Shown here piece by piece: positions 17,131 to 27,116 of a stretch of DNA of 61,212 bases. Below the pieces are notes generated by a model, which saw nothing but the letters and a program-made list of their open reading frames with translations, made no database searches and was not told the DNA's origin. The translations under genes were made by a program, and so were the position numbers. This DNA comes from Acidimicrobiia bacterium. GTDB lineage: Bacteria > Actinomycetota > Acidimicrobiia > Spongiisociales > UBA5794. The stretch's first letter is position 1. Every line of letters begins with the position of its first letter. The stretch spans positions 1-61,212 of the forward strand of contig JASJDZ010000013.1 in NCBI GenBank assembly GCA_030065575.1, in the 5' to 3' direction.

Positions 17131-18833
17131 TGTGGACAGGCTACAGCGTCACCCATTCCCCGATTCTTGACATCGAACACCTGTTCGACCATGCTCCCCG
17201 GGTGGCCTTTCCAATCCAGCGGACGTTTGACGACCTCGGCACCCCGTTGCACGAAGTGACGTTTTGCGTTCTGGATTTGGAGACAACGGGCGCCACACCG
17301 GCGAGCTGCGAAATCACCGAGGTGGGTGCGGTCAAGTACGTCGCCGGCGAACTCGTCGGGGCTTTTGACACGCTGGTGAATCCCGATGCGCCCATCCCAC
17401 CGACCATCACCGTCCTCACGGGCATCACTCAGGCCATGGTCATCGATGCCCCTCGTATCGCCGAGGTTCTCCCGTCTCTGCTCGAGTTCATCGGCAACGC
17501 GGTCATAGTCGGCCACAACGTGCGCTTCGACATGGCGTTCCTCAATGCTGCTGCGGAACGGCTCGGCTACGGGAAGCTTCCGAATCCAACCAGCGATACG
17601 CTCGGGCTGGCGCGTCGGCTGCTCCGCAGCGAGGTACGCCGTCTCAACTTGAGCAGCCTGGCAGCCCACTTCCGCTCTCCCGTGACTCCCAACCATCGCG
17701 CCATGGCCGACGCCCAGGCGACGGCCCACGTGTTCTGGGGCTTGCTCGAGCGGGCCGGCTCACTGGGTGTGTCTCACCTGGAGGATTTGCTCCGGTTGCC
17801 GACGGCCAAGGGATCACCTCATTACAAGAAGATCGAGTTGACCGAGGGCCTTCCGCGTCGCCCGGGTGTCTACCTGTTCCGGGACCGCGACGACAACGTC
17901 ATCTACGTCGGCAAGGCCAAGAATCTCCGCACCCGGGTTCGTTCCTACTTCTACGGTGACGACCGCCGCTCGGTAGCTCAGATGCTCCGCGACCTCACCC
18001 GCATCGAGCATCGGGTCTGCAACACCGAGCTCGAGGCTGAGGTCACCGAGTTGCGCCTCATCCACGCCAGCGCCCCGCGCTATAACAGGCGCTCCCGCCC
18101 CCCTCGATCGCCCCAGTACGTCAAGCTGACCAACGAGGAGTTCCCCCGGCTGTCCATCGTGCGCAGGCTGCGCGACGACGGGTGCCTGCATCTGGGACCG
18201 TTTCGGTCACGGCGTCAGGCCAATGCGGTTGTCGCCGCAATCTGGGATGCAGTGCCGATCAGACGCTGTCTCACCAAGGGGGGTCGGCGCAGTCCCGCCT
18301 GCAACTTCGCTCAACTCGGTGTGGCGCTCTGCCCTTGTGACGGCACGGTGACCAACGCTGAGTATCAGCTTGTCGTCAATCAGCTGCGATACGGCATCGA
18401 AACCCGGCCCGACGAATTGCTCGAACCGCTGGTCGAGCGGATCCGAGACTACGCCAGGACTGCCCGCTTCGAGGAGGCGGCCGAGATGAGGGACAGGCAC
18501 CGTGCACTCAGCAATGCGGTGCACGATCGCCGCAGCTGGAATGTACTCCGGGAGGCGGGACTGCTCTGGGCCGAGGACCGATCCGGCGACAGTGTCCTGG
18601 TCGAACGCGGGCGCTTGCTGGCATCTTGGAGCGGCACCGACCAGGCCCCGCTCGCAACTACTGCGGTGACAGCTCCATCGCCTCACCTCGTTCCCGAATC
18701 GGTGGCCGCCGCCGAGGAAGCTCGGCTCATCTGGCGGTGGCTCGACCGGCCTGAAGTCCGCATCATCGAGACGACCCGCCCGCTGGCGATGCCACGTCAT
18801 CGGATCCCCGTCTTGAGCACGCTGGCTGGGTGA
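17130..18833 (+). CDS. DEDDh exonuclease fused to GIY-YIG/UvrC-like nuclease
   Basis: The 567-residue protein joins a DnaQ-like 3'-5' exonuclease domain (about 45-210: VLDLETTGATP, GHNVRFDMAFLN, NHRAMADAQAT with the His-Asp pair) to a UvrC-type GIY-YIG domain (about 235-320: RPGVYLFRDRDDNVIYVGKA, then RTRVRSYF) and a UvrB-interacting-like helix near ARFEEAAEMRDR. This fusion is a known actinobacterial protein (the Rv2191/Cho-like group) thought to act in DNA repair. TTG 17130 is the only early start I see; a GTG near 17202 would also keep both domains. Confidence 0.88.
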   Translation: MWTGYSVTHSPILDIEHLFDHAPRVAFPIQRTFDDLGTPLHEVTFCVLDLETTGATPASCEITEVGAVKYVAGELVGAFDTLVNPDAPIPPTITVLTGITQAMVIDAPRIAEVLPSLLEFIGNAVIVGHNVRFDMAFLNAAAERLGYGKLPNPTSDTLGLARRLLRSEVRRLNLSSLAAHFRSPVTPNHRAMADAQATAHVFWGLLERAGSLGVSHLEDLLRLPTAKGSPHYKKIELTEGLPRRPGVYLFRDRDDNVIYVGKAKNLRTRVRSYFYGDDRRSVAQMLRDLTRIEHRVCNTELEAEVTELRLIHASAPRYNRRSRPPRSPQYVKLTNEEFPRLSIVRRLRDDGCLHLGPFRSRRQANAVVAAIWDAVPIRRCLTKGGRRSPACNFAQLGVALCPCDGTVTNAEYQLVVNQLRYGIETRPDELLEPLVERIRDYARTARFEEAAEMRDRHRALSNAVHDRRSWNVLREAGLLWAEDRSGDSVLVERGRLLASWSGTDQAPLATTAVTAPSPHLVPESVAAAEEARLIWRWLDRPEVRIIETTRPLAMPRHRIPVLSTLAG

Positions 18834-18857
18834 CAGGCGCACCGGTACCCTGCGGGG

Positions 18858-20849
18858 ATGAAGTTCATCGTGCGCAAAGGCTCCGATCCCGTCGGCAAGG
18901 CCGACGCCGCCCTCCTGACTGCCCTCGGGCTCCCCGGAGGCGGTGTGGTAACTCTCGGCAAGACTCACGTCCTGATCAGCCCGGGGGAAGTCACCTCCCC
19001 GACCGCAATCATGCTCGGCGAGCGAGCGATGGCCAATGCCGAAGTGGCAGTCGGCGACACGGTGGATGTGAAGCGAGCGTTGCTCCCGTCGGCTCGCCGG
19101 GTCGTGATTTCTCGCATCGACGCAGCGATCGACGCTCGACATCTGGCCCGCTCGCTACAGGGGATCCCGGTATCTGAGGGTGATCGTGTTGCCGTGCAGG
19201 TGGGCTACGGGAAGGAGAGATCGGCCGAGCGGATCGAGGTCGAGATAACTGCGGTGACTCCCGGCCCATCTGCCGTGATTGGAAGTGCCACCGTCGTTCA
19301 TGAGGTCGGTGAGGACACTGAGGCCCTCATCGACCAGCCCGCCGGCACCCCCGCCGGCGAGGAGTTGACAACCGCCCGGGCCCTGCTCGCCGGCCTCCAA
19401 ACAGAGGTGGAAGTGATGACCGGGTGGCTGTCGCTGCTCACCGCAGAGGGCGACCTCCCCGACGCATGGGGTCTGCCCAAGGTCGCCGGGGTCCTGCTGG
19501 AGGGACCTGCGGGATGCGGGAAGTCGGAGATCGTAGCTGCGGCTGCTGAAGCGGTGGGAACCACCGTGCGCGAGGTGTCCCTCGAGTTGGTGTTCAAACC
19601 CCAGAAACTGCTCGAACTGCTCGAAAAGGCCGTGAACAATCCGGGCCGCCCTGCGGTGATATTCCTCGACCGGCTCGATGCCGTCGTTGGCGATGATGCG
19701 CTGTTCCGTAACCAGGTGGCCGCCATCATGCGCTGGTTCCTCGACGCGGTAGCCGAGCGCCCGCGACTGGCTTGCGTACTCGGGGTCTCCTCGGTTGCCC
19801 GGCTACCCGAAGCGGTGGCCAAATCGGCCTTCTTGCCCCGAACCCTGAGCATTCCTCCACCGGATCTGCAGAGACGCTCTCTGTTGTTCGAAGCAGCCCT
19901 CGCCCGGGTCCCCAGTGATGAGATCGACTTCAATACTCTCGCCGCCCGCACCGCGGGATTCTCCGGAGCCGATGTGCTGGCCGCCGTCGTCCATGCCTCC
20001 GCGCTCGTTGCGCAGGATGGTGGGGAGGTCACCGCCGACCTGCTCATTCGAGCAGTTGAGGAAACCACCCCGTCGTTGGGAACCACCTCGCTCGGCGAGG
20101 TCCCGAGCTACGGCTTCGAGCGGGTTGCCAACCTCGACGAGGTGAAGCAACGGCTCACTGAATCGGTCATCTGGCAGATGCAGGAGCCGGAGCGATTCAC
20201 CCGGCTGGGCATTGAACCGCCGCGCGGCCTTCTCCTGTACGGACCGCCCGGAACGGGGAAGACATTCGTGATCCGGGCTTTAGCCCACGAGAGCGGGGCC
20301 GCGTTCTTCACCATCAAGGGTGCCGAGCTGCTGGACAAGTACGTTGGAGAGTCGGAGCGGGCCGTCCGCGAGGTCTTCGCCCGGGCTCGAGCCGTGGCCC
20401 CTGCCATCCTCTTCTTCGACGAGATCGACGCCCTGGCTCCGGTGCGGGGCAACTCCACAAATTCGGTGACGGATTCCGTTGTGGCCGCGCTTCTGACCGA
20501 GCTGGACGGAGTGTCGGATCGGGGTGACGTGTTTGCGATCGGCGCCACCAACCGGCGTGATCTGGTCGATCCTGCGTTGCTGCGGCCCGGCCGGCTGGAG
20601 ACCCACCTCTATCTGGGTCTGCCCGCCCCCGAGTCCAGAAGGGCGTTCTTCGGCATTTCCGACGTACCGCTCGCCGACGATGTCGACATCGAGGTTGTCA
20701 TCGACGCAACCGAGGGAATGTCGTTTGCCGAGCTCTCCGGGCTGTTGCGTGAGGCCGCAATCGGTGCGCTGCGCCGGGACTCCTCCGCGCTGGCAGTAAC
20801 CAAGACTGATCTCGATGCCGCCATCGCCCACTACCGGGAGCGAGGCTGA
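18858..20849 (+). CDS. Cdc48/VCP-like double AAA+ ATPase
   Basis: The 663-residue protein has an N-terminal double-psi-barrel-like domain (about 1-150, RKGSDPVGKADAALL and GDTVDVKRALLP), a first AAA domain with Walker A GPAGCGKS (about 216-223) and a changed Walker B (IFLDRLDAV, Arg272 in place of Glu), and a second AAA domain with GPPGTGKT (about 462-469), FFDEIDAL (near 519) and the RPGRLE arginine region. The second ring is therefore likely the active one. Archaeal and eukaryotic relatives unfold ubiquitin- or tag-marked proteins; bacterial copies are less understood. ATG 18858 lies 24 bases after the exonuclease stop. Confidence 0.9.
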   Translation: MKFIVRKGSDPVGKADAALLTALGLPGGGVVTLGKTHVLISPGEVTSPTAIMLGERAMANAEVAVGDTVDVKRALLPSARRVVISRIDAAIDARHLARSLQGIPVSEGDRVAVQVGYGKERSAERIEVEITAVTPGPSAVIGSATVVHEVGEDTEALIDQPAGTPAGEELTTARALLAGLQTEVEVMTGWLSLLTAEGDLPDAWGLPKVAGVLLEGPAGCGKSEIVAAAAEAVGTTVREVSLELVFKPQKLLELLEKAVNNPGRPAVIFLDRLDAVVGDDALFRNQVAAIMRWFLDAVAERPRLACVLGVSSVARLPEAVAKSAFLPRTLSIPPPDLQRRSLLFEAALARVPSDEIDFNTLAARTAGFSGADVLAAVVHASALVAQDGGEVTADLLIRAVEETTPSLGTTSLGEVPSYGFERVANLDEVKQRLTESVIWQMQEPERFTRLGIEPPRGLLLYGPPGTGKTFVIRALAHESGAAFFTIKGAELLDKYVGESERAVREVFARARAVAPAILFFDEIDALAPVRGNSTNSVTDSVVAALLTELDGVSDRGDVFAIGATNRRDLVDPALLRPGRLETHLYLGLPAPESRRAFFGISDVPLADDVDIEVVIDATEGMSFAELSGLLREAAIGALRRDSSALAVTKTDLDAAIAHYRERG

Positions 20850-20858
20850 GCGCGACGC

Positions 20859-21575
20859 TCAGACCGGCTCACAGGCAGCTGCCGCCTCCCGATAAGTGAA
20901 CCGGTTGTCGTAGAGAGCTCGCCCAACTATGGCTGCCTCCACATCGAGGCGGGCGACTGCGGCGATGTCCTCGAGCGACCCAACGCCTCCCGACGCGATG
21001 ACTGCCAGGTCGGGAGCCATTGCCAGCGTCTCGCCGAGCAAGGCCAGATCGGGACCGGCGAGAGTTCCGTCCGTCGCAATCCCGGTCACCAGGGCACGCA
21101 CCACGCCCGCCGCGGTCAGGTCCGCCATTACCGCCCCTAGATCGCGCCCGTCGTCGAGCCATCCGGCCCCGGTCGCCTTTCCCTCCCGGACATCGACAGC
21201 TGCTACCACCCGGTCGGCCCCCACGGCGCCGACAATGGTCCCGGTCAGCTCGGGGTCCCAGACGGCCGCGGTACCGAGCACGACCCGGGCGGCTCCGGCC
21301 GCAATGACTGCCTCAGCCGCCTCCCGGGTGCGGATGCCACCTCCGATCTGGAATGGAATCCCGGTCGCCCCCAACCGAGCCCACGCCGCTCGATTGCCGG
21401 ACCCATCGCGGGCTCCCGCCAGGTCGACGACATGGACGATCGGCGCCCCCTGTTCGTGCCACACCTTCAGTTGCTCCGCCGGGTCATCGGCATACACGGT
21501 CACCTCGTCGTACCGACCCTGCCGCAGTCTCACCACCTTGCCATCGAGCATGTCGATGGCGGGAATCACATACAC
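20859..21575 (-). CDS. hisA: ProFAR isomerase
   Basis: The 238-residue TIM-barrel protein (HisA/PriA family) opens the ring of ProFAR in histidine synthesis. Motifs: VIPAIDMLDGKVVRLRQG with the catalytic Asp8-equivalent, FQIGGGIRT, VVLGTAAV, VTGIATDGTLAGPD with the second catalytic Asp, and IASGGVGSLEDI. In some actinobacteria this enzyme also serves tryptophan synthesis (PriA); that needs a test, because trpD but no trpF is in the window. GTG 21575 follows GGAGAG. It is divergent from the other his genes across an 82-base gap. Confidence 0.93.
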   Translation of the reverse strand: MYVIPAIDMLDGKVVRLRQGRYDEVTVYADDPAEQLKVWHEQGAPIVHVVDLAGARDGSGNRAAWARLGATGIPFQIGGGIRTREAAEAVIAAGAARVVLGTAAVWDPELTGTIVGAVGADRVVAAVDVREGKATGAGWLDDGRDLGAVMADLTAAGVVRALVTGIATDGTLAGPDLALLGETLAMAPDLAVIASGGVGSLEDIAAVARLDVEAAIVGRALYDNRFTYREAAAACEPV

Positions 21576-21591
21576 TCTTCGCTCTCCACCC

Positions 21592-21619
21592 TTGTATTGT
21601 TGTGCTAACGTGCTAAAAC
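21592..21619 (+). promoter_or_regulatory. Putative promoter of the his operon
   Basis: TTGTAT (21592-21597) and TAAAAC (21614-21619) are separated by 16 bases, upstream of the regulator-hisG operon. The match to a housekeeping promoter is partial. The -10 element lies inside the imperfect palindrome described in the next entry, so binding there would block transcription. Confidence 0.35.
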
Positions 21620-21627
21620 ACTAGCGC
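21602..21627. promoter_or_regulatory. Candidate operator between hisA and the his operon
   Basis: Two direct copies of GTGCTAA lie at 21602-21608 and 21610-21616. The second also forms an imperfect inverted repeat, GTGCTA - AAACA - CTAGCGC, with GCTA/TAGC pairing exactly around 21612-21625. TrpR-family proteins are known to read CTAG-containing half-sites, and a TrpR-like gene starts 30 bases downstream. Autoregulation and control of hisA and hisG is inferred. Confidence 0.4.
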
Positions 21628-21657
21628 ATTCTGCCGATGAAGCGAAAGGAGGTTGCC

Positions 21658-21966
21658 GTGGTAACTGGAAATGAAGATTGGCGCAACGACGCAACCGCCG
21701 CTCTCTTTGACGCGGTAATCTCTCTCGGCTCACGGGAGGAGGCAGCCCACTTCTTCCGGGATCTCTGCACCAGACGCGAGCTAGAGGAGATGTCGCAACG
21801 GTGGGCTGTCGCCAGGAAGCTCGCCGTAGGTCTCCCCTACCGTGAGATCGCCGCCGAAACCGGCGTGTCCACGGCCACCATCGTCCGCATCAACCAGTGG
21901 CTACGCCACGGGACTGGTGGCTATCAGCAGATGCTCGACAAACTCGAAATCGGCCAGGAGAAGTAA
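21658..21966 (+). CDS. TrpR-superfamily regulator (YerC/HisR-like)
   Basis: The 102-residue protein matches the YerC/YecD group of the TrpR superfamily: FRDLCTRRELEEMSQRWAVA, KLAVGLPYREIAAETGVSTA (helix-turn-helix) and TIVRINQWLRHG. GTG 21658 is chosen because AAAGGAGG lies at 21645-21652, which would be inside the gene if the ATG at 21637 were used. It is the first gene of the his operon; its stop shares one base with the hisG start (TAATG). YerC homologues in Firmicutes have been proposed as histidine regulators (HisR); the same role here is inferred from context. Confidence 0.85.
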   Translation: MVTGNEDWRNDATAALFDAVISLGSREEAAHFFRDLCTRRELEEMSQRWAVARKLAVGLPYREIAAETGVSTATIVRINQWLRHGTGGYQQMLDKLEIGQEK

Positions 21967-22817
21967 TGACGATCAGACTTGCCGTCCCCAACAAGGGAAG
22001 GCTCCAACAACCGACGGCCAATATGCTGCGGCAGGGCGGGTTCAGCTATGAGAAGACCGACCGCGCCCTCGCCGTCCCGGTGCGCAACATGGATCTCGAG
22101 GTTCTGTTTGTCCGCACCGACGACGTTGCCGAGTTCGTGGCCGACGGCGTGGCGGATCTCGGCATAACCGGAATCGATCTGCTGACCGAGAGCGGCATGG
22201 AACTCGAGATCGTCGAGAAGCTCGGATACGGGCGCTGCCGGCTCACTGCGGCAGTTCCCAAAGCATCACCGATCGACACCCTCGAGGCGCTGCGGGGCAC
22301 CCGCATTGCCACCTCCCACCCGGCGACAACCGAGCGGTTCTTCACGGAGCAGGGCATCCCGATCACGACGGTGCCTCTCAGCGGATCGGTGGAGGTTGCC
22401 CCCAAACTCGACATTGCCGATGCTGTCGTCGACCTCGTGTCGAGCGGCTCGACAATGCTCGTCAACGGTCTCCGCCCGATCACCGACATACTCGAGTCCG
22501 AAGCCGTCCTGGTTGGCCGTCCCGATGCCAACGGGCAGAACGGGACCATGGCCCAGGTGATCCTGACCATCCAGTCGGTCGTCGCAGCACGTCGCAAGCG
22601 ATACGTGATGATGAACGCCCCGGCGGTGGCGGTTCCGGCCATCGAAGAGCTGATCCCCGGGTTTGCTGCGCCCACTGTCATTCCACTCGCCCACGATGGC
22701 ATGGTTGCGATCCACTCCGTTGTGGATTCGGCCCGCATTGGCAGCGTTCTCCCCGAGCTCAAGGAAGCCGGAGCCAGCGGCATCCTCGTACTCCCCATCG
22801 ATCAGATAATCGCATGA
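21966..22817 (+). CDS. hisG: ATP phosphoribosyltransferase, long form
   Basis: The 283-residue protein catalyses the first committed step of histidine synthesis, joining PRPP and ATP. It has RLAVPNKGRLQQPT, the LGITGIDLLTE loop and the PRPP-binding segment IADAVVDLVSSGSTM. The extra C-terminal ~70 residues (ending LPIDQIIA) are the regulatory domain of the long form, so feedback by histidine and no need for HisZ are expected. ATG 21966 overlaps the upstream stop by one base. Confidence 0.96.
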   Translation: MTIRLAVPNKGRLQQPTANMLRQGGFSYEKTDRALAVPVRNMDLEVLFVRTDDVAEFVADGVADLGITGIDLLTESGMELEIVEKLGYGRCRLTAAVPKASPIDTLEALRGTRIATSHPATTERFFTEQGIPITTVPLSGSVEVAPKLDIADAVVDLVSSGSTMLVNGLRPITDILESEAVLVGRPDANGQNGTMAQVILTIQSVVAARRKRYVMMNAPAVAVPAIEELIPGFAAPTVIPLAHDGMVAIHSVVDSARIGSVLPELKEAGASGILVLPIDQIIA

Positions 22818-24124
22818 CCATGGACATTCGCACCGTCACCCTCTCCGAGCTCACCGAATCCGATCGAAATGCAATCCTGCAACGGTCGGCTGTGCCCGAT
22901 CCACAGATGCGGGCCGCAGCTCTCAACATCGTCGACGAGGTTCGGAGCGGTGGGGACGCCGCGCTCATTGCGGCCAACGAACGCTACGGAGGCGGCACCG
23001 CCGACCGGGCAATTCGAGTGCAAGCCTCTGCCCTCCGCATCGCCCTAGAGACAATCGATCGGGAGGTTCGGGTTGCGCTCGAGAGCGCGGCAGACAACAT
23101 CCGCCGGGCCCACGTACCGCAGCTTCCGGAGGACCAGGCGATCGAGACCGTCCCGGGAGTCACCGTGGATAGAAGGTGGACGCCACTTTCCCGGGTCGGT
23201 GTTTACGTCCCCGGGGGTAGGGCGGCCTATCCCTCGAGCCTGCTGATGGGAGTGATTCCAGCCCAGGTTGCCGGCGTGCCCGAAATCGTCGTCACCAGCC
23301 CGGCAGATGAGAACGGCGAGGTTTCGCCGGTGATGCTGGCGGCAGCGGCGCTGCTGGAGGTCGACGAGGTCTACATCACCGGCGGAGCCCAGGCAGTTGG
23401 GGCACTCGCCTACGGCACTGAGACCATTCGCCCGGTTCAGAAGATCGTCGGCCCGGGCAATGCCTGGGTGACCGCCGCCAAGCTGGCCGTGTACGGAGAC
23501 GTCGGTGTTGATCTACCGGCGGGGCCGAGTGAGGCCCTCGTTGTCGCCGATGCCTCAGCCGACCCGCGGCTCATCGCAGCTGATCTGATGTGCCAGGCTG
23601 AGCACGGGCCGGAGTCGCCGGTAGCGCTTGTCACCCCCGATGCTGACTTCGCCGCCGCCGTTGTCGCCCAGCTGGATTCGCTCCTCCCCGCCCTCCCCCG
23701 CAGCGGCATCATTGTGTCGGCGCTAACGGACCATGGGCTGATAGCCATCACCGACACACTCGACGAGGCAATCGCGTTCGCCAACGAGTACGCAGCCGAA
23801 CACTTGACAGTGCACACCGCAAATGCGGCTGCGGATGCGAACCGAATCACCGCCGCGGGATCGGTCTTCGTAGGTCGTTGGGCGCCGGAATCGGCAGGTG
23901 ACTACGCCACCGGAGCCAACCACGTCTTGCCGACCGGCGGCCTGGCCGCGGCATACGGCCCGCTGGGTGTCGAGGACTTCGGATCGTGGCGGCAGGTGCA
24001 GACCCTGACTCGAGATGGGCTGCGGGCTCTGCGCCCGACCATCGCAGTTCTCGCCGAGGCTGAAGGGTTGACCGCGCACAAGCTTGCGTCGGAGATTCGA
24101 TTCGAGACCGAGGACGAGGCATGA
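22814..24124 (+). CDS. hisD: Histidinol dehydrogenase
   Basis: The 436-residue zinc enzyme oxidises histidinol to histidine. Family motifs are WTPLSRVGVYVPGGRAAYPSS, ITGGAQAVGALAYGTETI, KIVGPGNAWVTAAK, PAGPSEALVVAD, LMCQAEHGPES and the final FATGANHVLPT-type run, here YATGANHVLPTGG. The start overlaps hisG by 4 bases; an ATG two codons later is equally possible. Confidence 0.97.
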   Translation: MTMDIRTVTLSELTESDRNAILQRSAVPDPQMRAAALNIVDEVRSGGDAALIAANERYGGGTADRAIRVQASALRIALETIDREVRVALESAADNIRRAHVPQLPEDQAIETVPGVTVDRRWTPLSRVGVYVPGGRAAYPSSLLMGVIPAQVAGVPEIVVTSPADENGEVSPVMLAAAALLEVDEVYITGGAQAVGALAYGTETIRPVQKIVGPGNAWVTAAKLAVYGDVGVDLPAGPSEALVVADASADPRLIAADLMCQAEHGPESPVALVTPDADFAAAVVAQLDSLLPALPRSGIIVSALTDHGLIAITDTLDEAIAFANEYAAEHLTVHTANAAADANRITAAGSVFVGRWAPESAGDYATGANHVLPTGGLAAAYGPLGVEDFGSWRQVQTLTRDGLRALRPTIAVLAEAEGLTAHKLASEIRFETEDEA

Positions 24125-25170
24125 AGGCACCGCGGTACAAGTGGCAGCCAACGACTGCGGAGATTGCCGCAGCTGCCGGCATCCGCCCCGAGGAGGTCGA
24201 GCGTTTCGACCACAACACATCGCCATTCGCCGCGGAGTGGGCTGCGGGGGTTGCCGGCTCGCTCCCCCAGGTGAACGAGTATCCCGCCGCCACGTACCGC
24301 TCGTTGCGCGAAGCAGCAGCGTCGCTTTCCGGATTGCAGCCGGAGCAGATCGTGCCCGGTGCCGGGGCCGACGAACTGATCTTGCTCGCTGCCCGAGCCT
24401 TCCTCAGCAGGGGCGACACGGCTGCTGCCACAACGCCGACCTATCCCCTCTACGAGATAGCGACAATCCAGGCGGGCGCTGTCTTCCAGTCGGTGCCGGC
24501 GTCATCTCCCGACTTCGCATTCCCGGAAGACGCCCTGGTACGGGCGGCGCGGGACTCTGATGTCGTTTGGATCTGCGCACCGAGCAACCCCCTCGGGAGC
24601 GCGGTGGCCGACGACGCCGTCGATGCGGTCATCGCCGCAACAGACGGGCTGGTGATCATTGACGCCGCCTATGCGGAGTTCTCCGGAACCGACTGGTCGA
24701 GCCGGGTCGATCGTCACCACAACGTCATGGTTCTGCGCACTCTATCCAAGGCCTATGGGATCGCCGGTGCCCGTGTCGGCTACGCCATGGCGCATCCCGA
24801 CCTGATCAACGCCATTGATGGCATTCGGCCGCCCGGCAGCATCTCCTCAATATCGGTAGCACTCGGCGTGGAAGCGCTGGGTCGGGAGCAGGAGATGCGG
24901 GCAACGGTGGCCAAGGTCACGGCGCTCCGAGGAGAACTGGCCGCCGGGCTGGCCGGCGTCGGGTTCCGCGTGCTGCCGTCGCTGACCAACTTCGTTCTTT
25001 GCGAGGTCGGGGCACGGGCCCACTCGCTAGCCGCAAAGCTGATGGGTGATGGCCTGGTCGTCCGCAAGTTCCCCTCCCCGGGCCCACTGGGCGAGTATCT
25101 GCGCTTCACCGTACGCAGCTCCGCTGCCCAGAAACGATTGATCGATCATCTCGAAAGGTATGTGACATGA
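24121..25170 (+). CDS. hisC: Histidinol-phosphate aminotransferase
   Basis: The 349-residue PLP enzyme of aminotransferase class I/II has VPGAGADELI, PTYPLYEI, the Asn in CAPSNPLGS, DAAYAEFS, and the Schiff-base lysine in LRTLSKAYGIAGARVGYA. ARG near the end (YLRFTVRSSA) binds the substrate carboxylate. It is cotranslated with hisD and hisB through 4-base overlaps. Confidence 0.93.
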   Translation: MKAPRYKWQPTTAEIAAAAGIRPEEVERFDHNTSPFAAEWAAGVAGSLPQVNEYPAATYRSLREAAASLSGLQPEQIVPGAGADELILLAARAFLSRGDTAAATTPTYPLYEIATIQAGAVFQSVPASSPDFAFPEDALVRAARDSDVVWICAPSNPLGSAVADDAVDAVIAATDGLVIIDAAYAEFSGTDWSSRVDRHHNVMVLRTLSKAYGIAGARVGYAMAHPDLINAIDGIRPPGSISSISVALGVEALGREQEMRATVAKVTALRGELAAGLAGVGFRVLPSLTNFVLCEVGARAHSLAAKLMGDGLVVRKFPSPGPLGEYLRFTVRSSAAQKRLIDHLERYVT

Positions 25171-25751
25171 GTAGAACGGCCGCCATCTCGCGCAAGACGT
25201 TCGAGACAGACGTCAGCGTTTCCATCGACCTCGACGGCACCGGTTCGGTCGCGGTCAGTACCGGCGTCGGTTTCTACGACCACATGCTGACCGCGTTTGG
25301 CCATCATGGGCTGTTCGATCTCGAGGTCACGACCGACGGTGACCTGCACGTAGACGAGCACCACACCGTTGAAGACACTGCCCTCGTGCTTGGCTCCGCG
25401 ATCGCCGACGCCCTGGGAGACCGGGTAGGCATCCGAAGGTACGGATCAGCGACGATCCCAATGGACGAGGCAGTTGCGACGGCCGTTGTCGATATTGGAG
25501 GGCGCCCTTACGCGGTCATCGATCTGCCCTTCACGACCGAGCGCCTGGGCAGCCTGGGTACCCAGATGATCCCTCATGCCCTCGAGGCCTTCGCTCGCAC
25601 CGCCGGCTGCACCCTCAACCTGTCCGCCACGGGCACCAACGACCACCACATCGCCGAAGCCGCGTTCAAGGCTCTGGCCTACGCGGTGCGAGCTGCGGTT
25701 GAGCTCGACCCACGCCGCCAGGGCCTGGCGTCGACCAAGGGAGCAACGTGA
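25167..25751 (+). CDS. hisB: Imidazoleglycerol-phosphate dehydratase
   Basis: The 194-residue protein is the stand-alone dehydratase, without the N-terminal phosphatase of enterobacterial HisB. Metal-binding motifs are [22 protein letters not shown] and the matching repeat [13 protein letters not shown]. Start and stop both overlap neighbours by 4 bases. Histidinol-phosphate phosphatase is therefore encoded elsewhere. Confidence 0.97.
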   Translation: MSRTAAISRKTFETDVSVSIDLDGTGSVAVSTGVGFYDHMLTAFGHHGLFDLEVTTDGDLHVDEHHTVEDTALVLGSAIADALGDRVGIRRYGSATIPMDEAVATAVVDIGGRPYAVIDLPFTTERLGSLGTQMIPHALEAFARTAGCTLNLSATGTNDHHIAEAAFKALAYAVRAAVELDPRRQGLASTKGAT

Positions 25752-26351
25752 GCAGAATCGCCGTTGTCGACCACGGTGCGGGGAATCTCGTGTCGATTGC
25801 CCAGGGGCTGGCCCGGGCAGGAGCGAACGTCGATGTGGTCACCCGACCCGCCGACATAGGAGATGCCGCCGGCATCGTCCTTCCCGGCGTCGGCACTACC
25901 GGAGCGGCAATGGAGCGGCTCACGGATGCCGACTTTGTCGCTCCGCTGCAGGAGTGGCCGCGCCCGCTGCTCGGCATCTGTGTCGGGTTGCAGCTCTTCT
26001 TCGAGCACTCCGAAGAGGACGGCACCGACGCACTGGGCCTGATCGACGGCCGGGTCGGCAAGCTGGAGAGCGCACCTCTTCTTCCCCACATTGGTTGGAA
26101 TGATGTGGCGCTCTCCGCAGACCCGATCTTTGCCGGGATCGAGGCGGGCAGCACCTTCTACTTTGTTCACTCCTATGCCGTGGTCCCGGAAGATCCCGAT
26201 GTGATCATCGCAACAACCGACTACGGAGAATCGTTCGTCGCCGCCGCTCGATCCGGAAGCCGGGTTGGGGTGCAGTTCCATCCGGAGCGGTCGGGTGCTG
26301 CCGGACTGCAGATCCTGTCCAACTTCGTGGCTGAATGCGAGAGGAGCAGGG

Positions 26352-26362
<11 letters not shown>
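25748..26362 (+). CDS. hisH: Imidazole glycerol phosphate synthase, glutaminase subunit
   Basis: The 204-residue class I glutamine amidotransferase has [10 protein letters not shown], the nucleophile Cys in [12 protein letters not shown], and the late YFVHSYAV and VQFHPERSG with the catalytic His-Glu pair. It feeds ammonia to HisF. It overlaps hisF by 11 bases. Confidence 0.96.

Positions 26363-27112
<750 letters not shown>

Positions 27113-27116
<4 letters not shown>

Noticed and set aside
18207-19142. A 311-residue open frame on the minus strand opposite the exonuclease fusion and the Cdc48-like gene
   Set aside because: Same reasoning: antisense to conserved domains, spans two real genes, low-complexity shadow composition.
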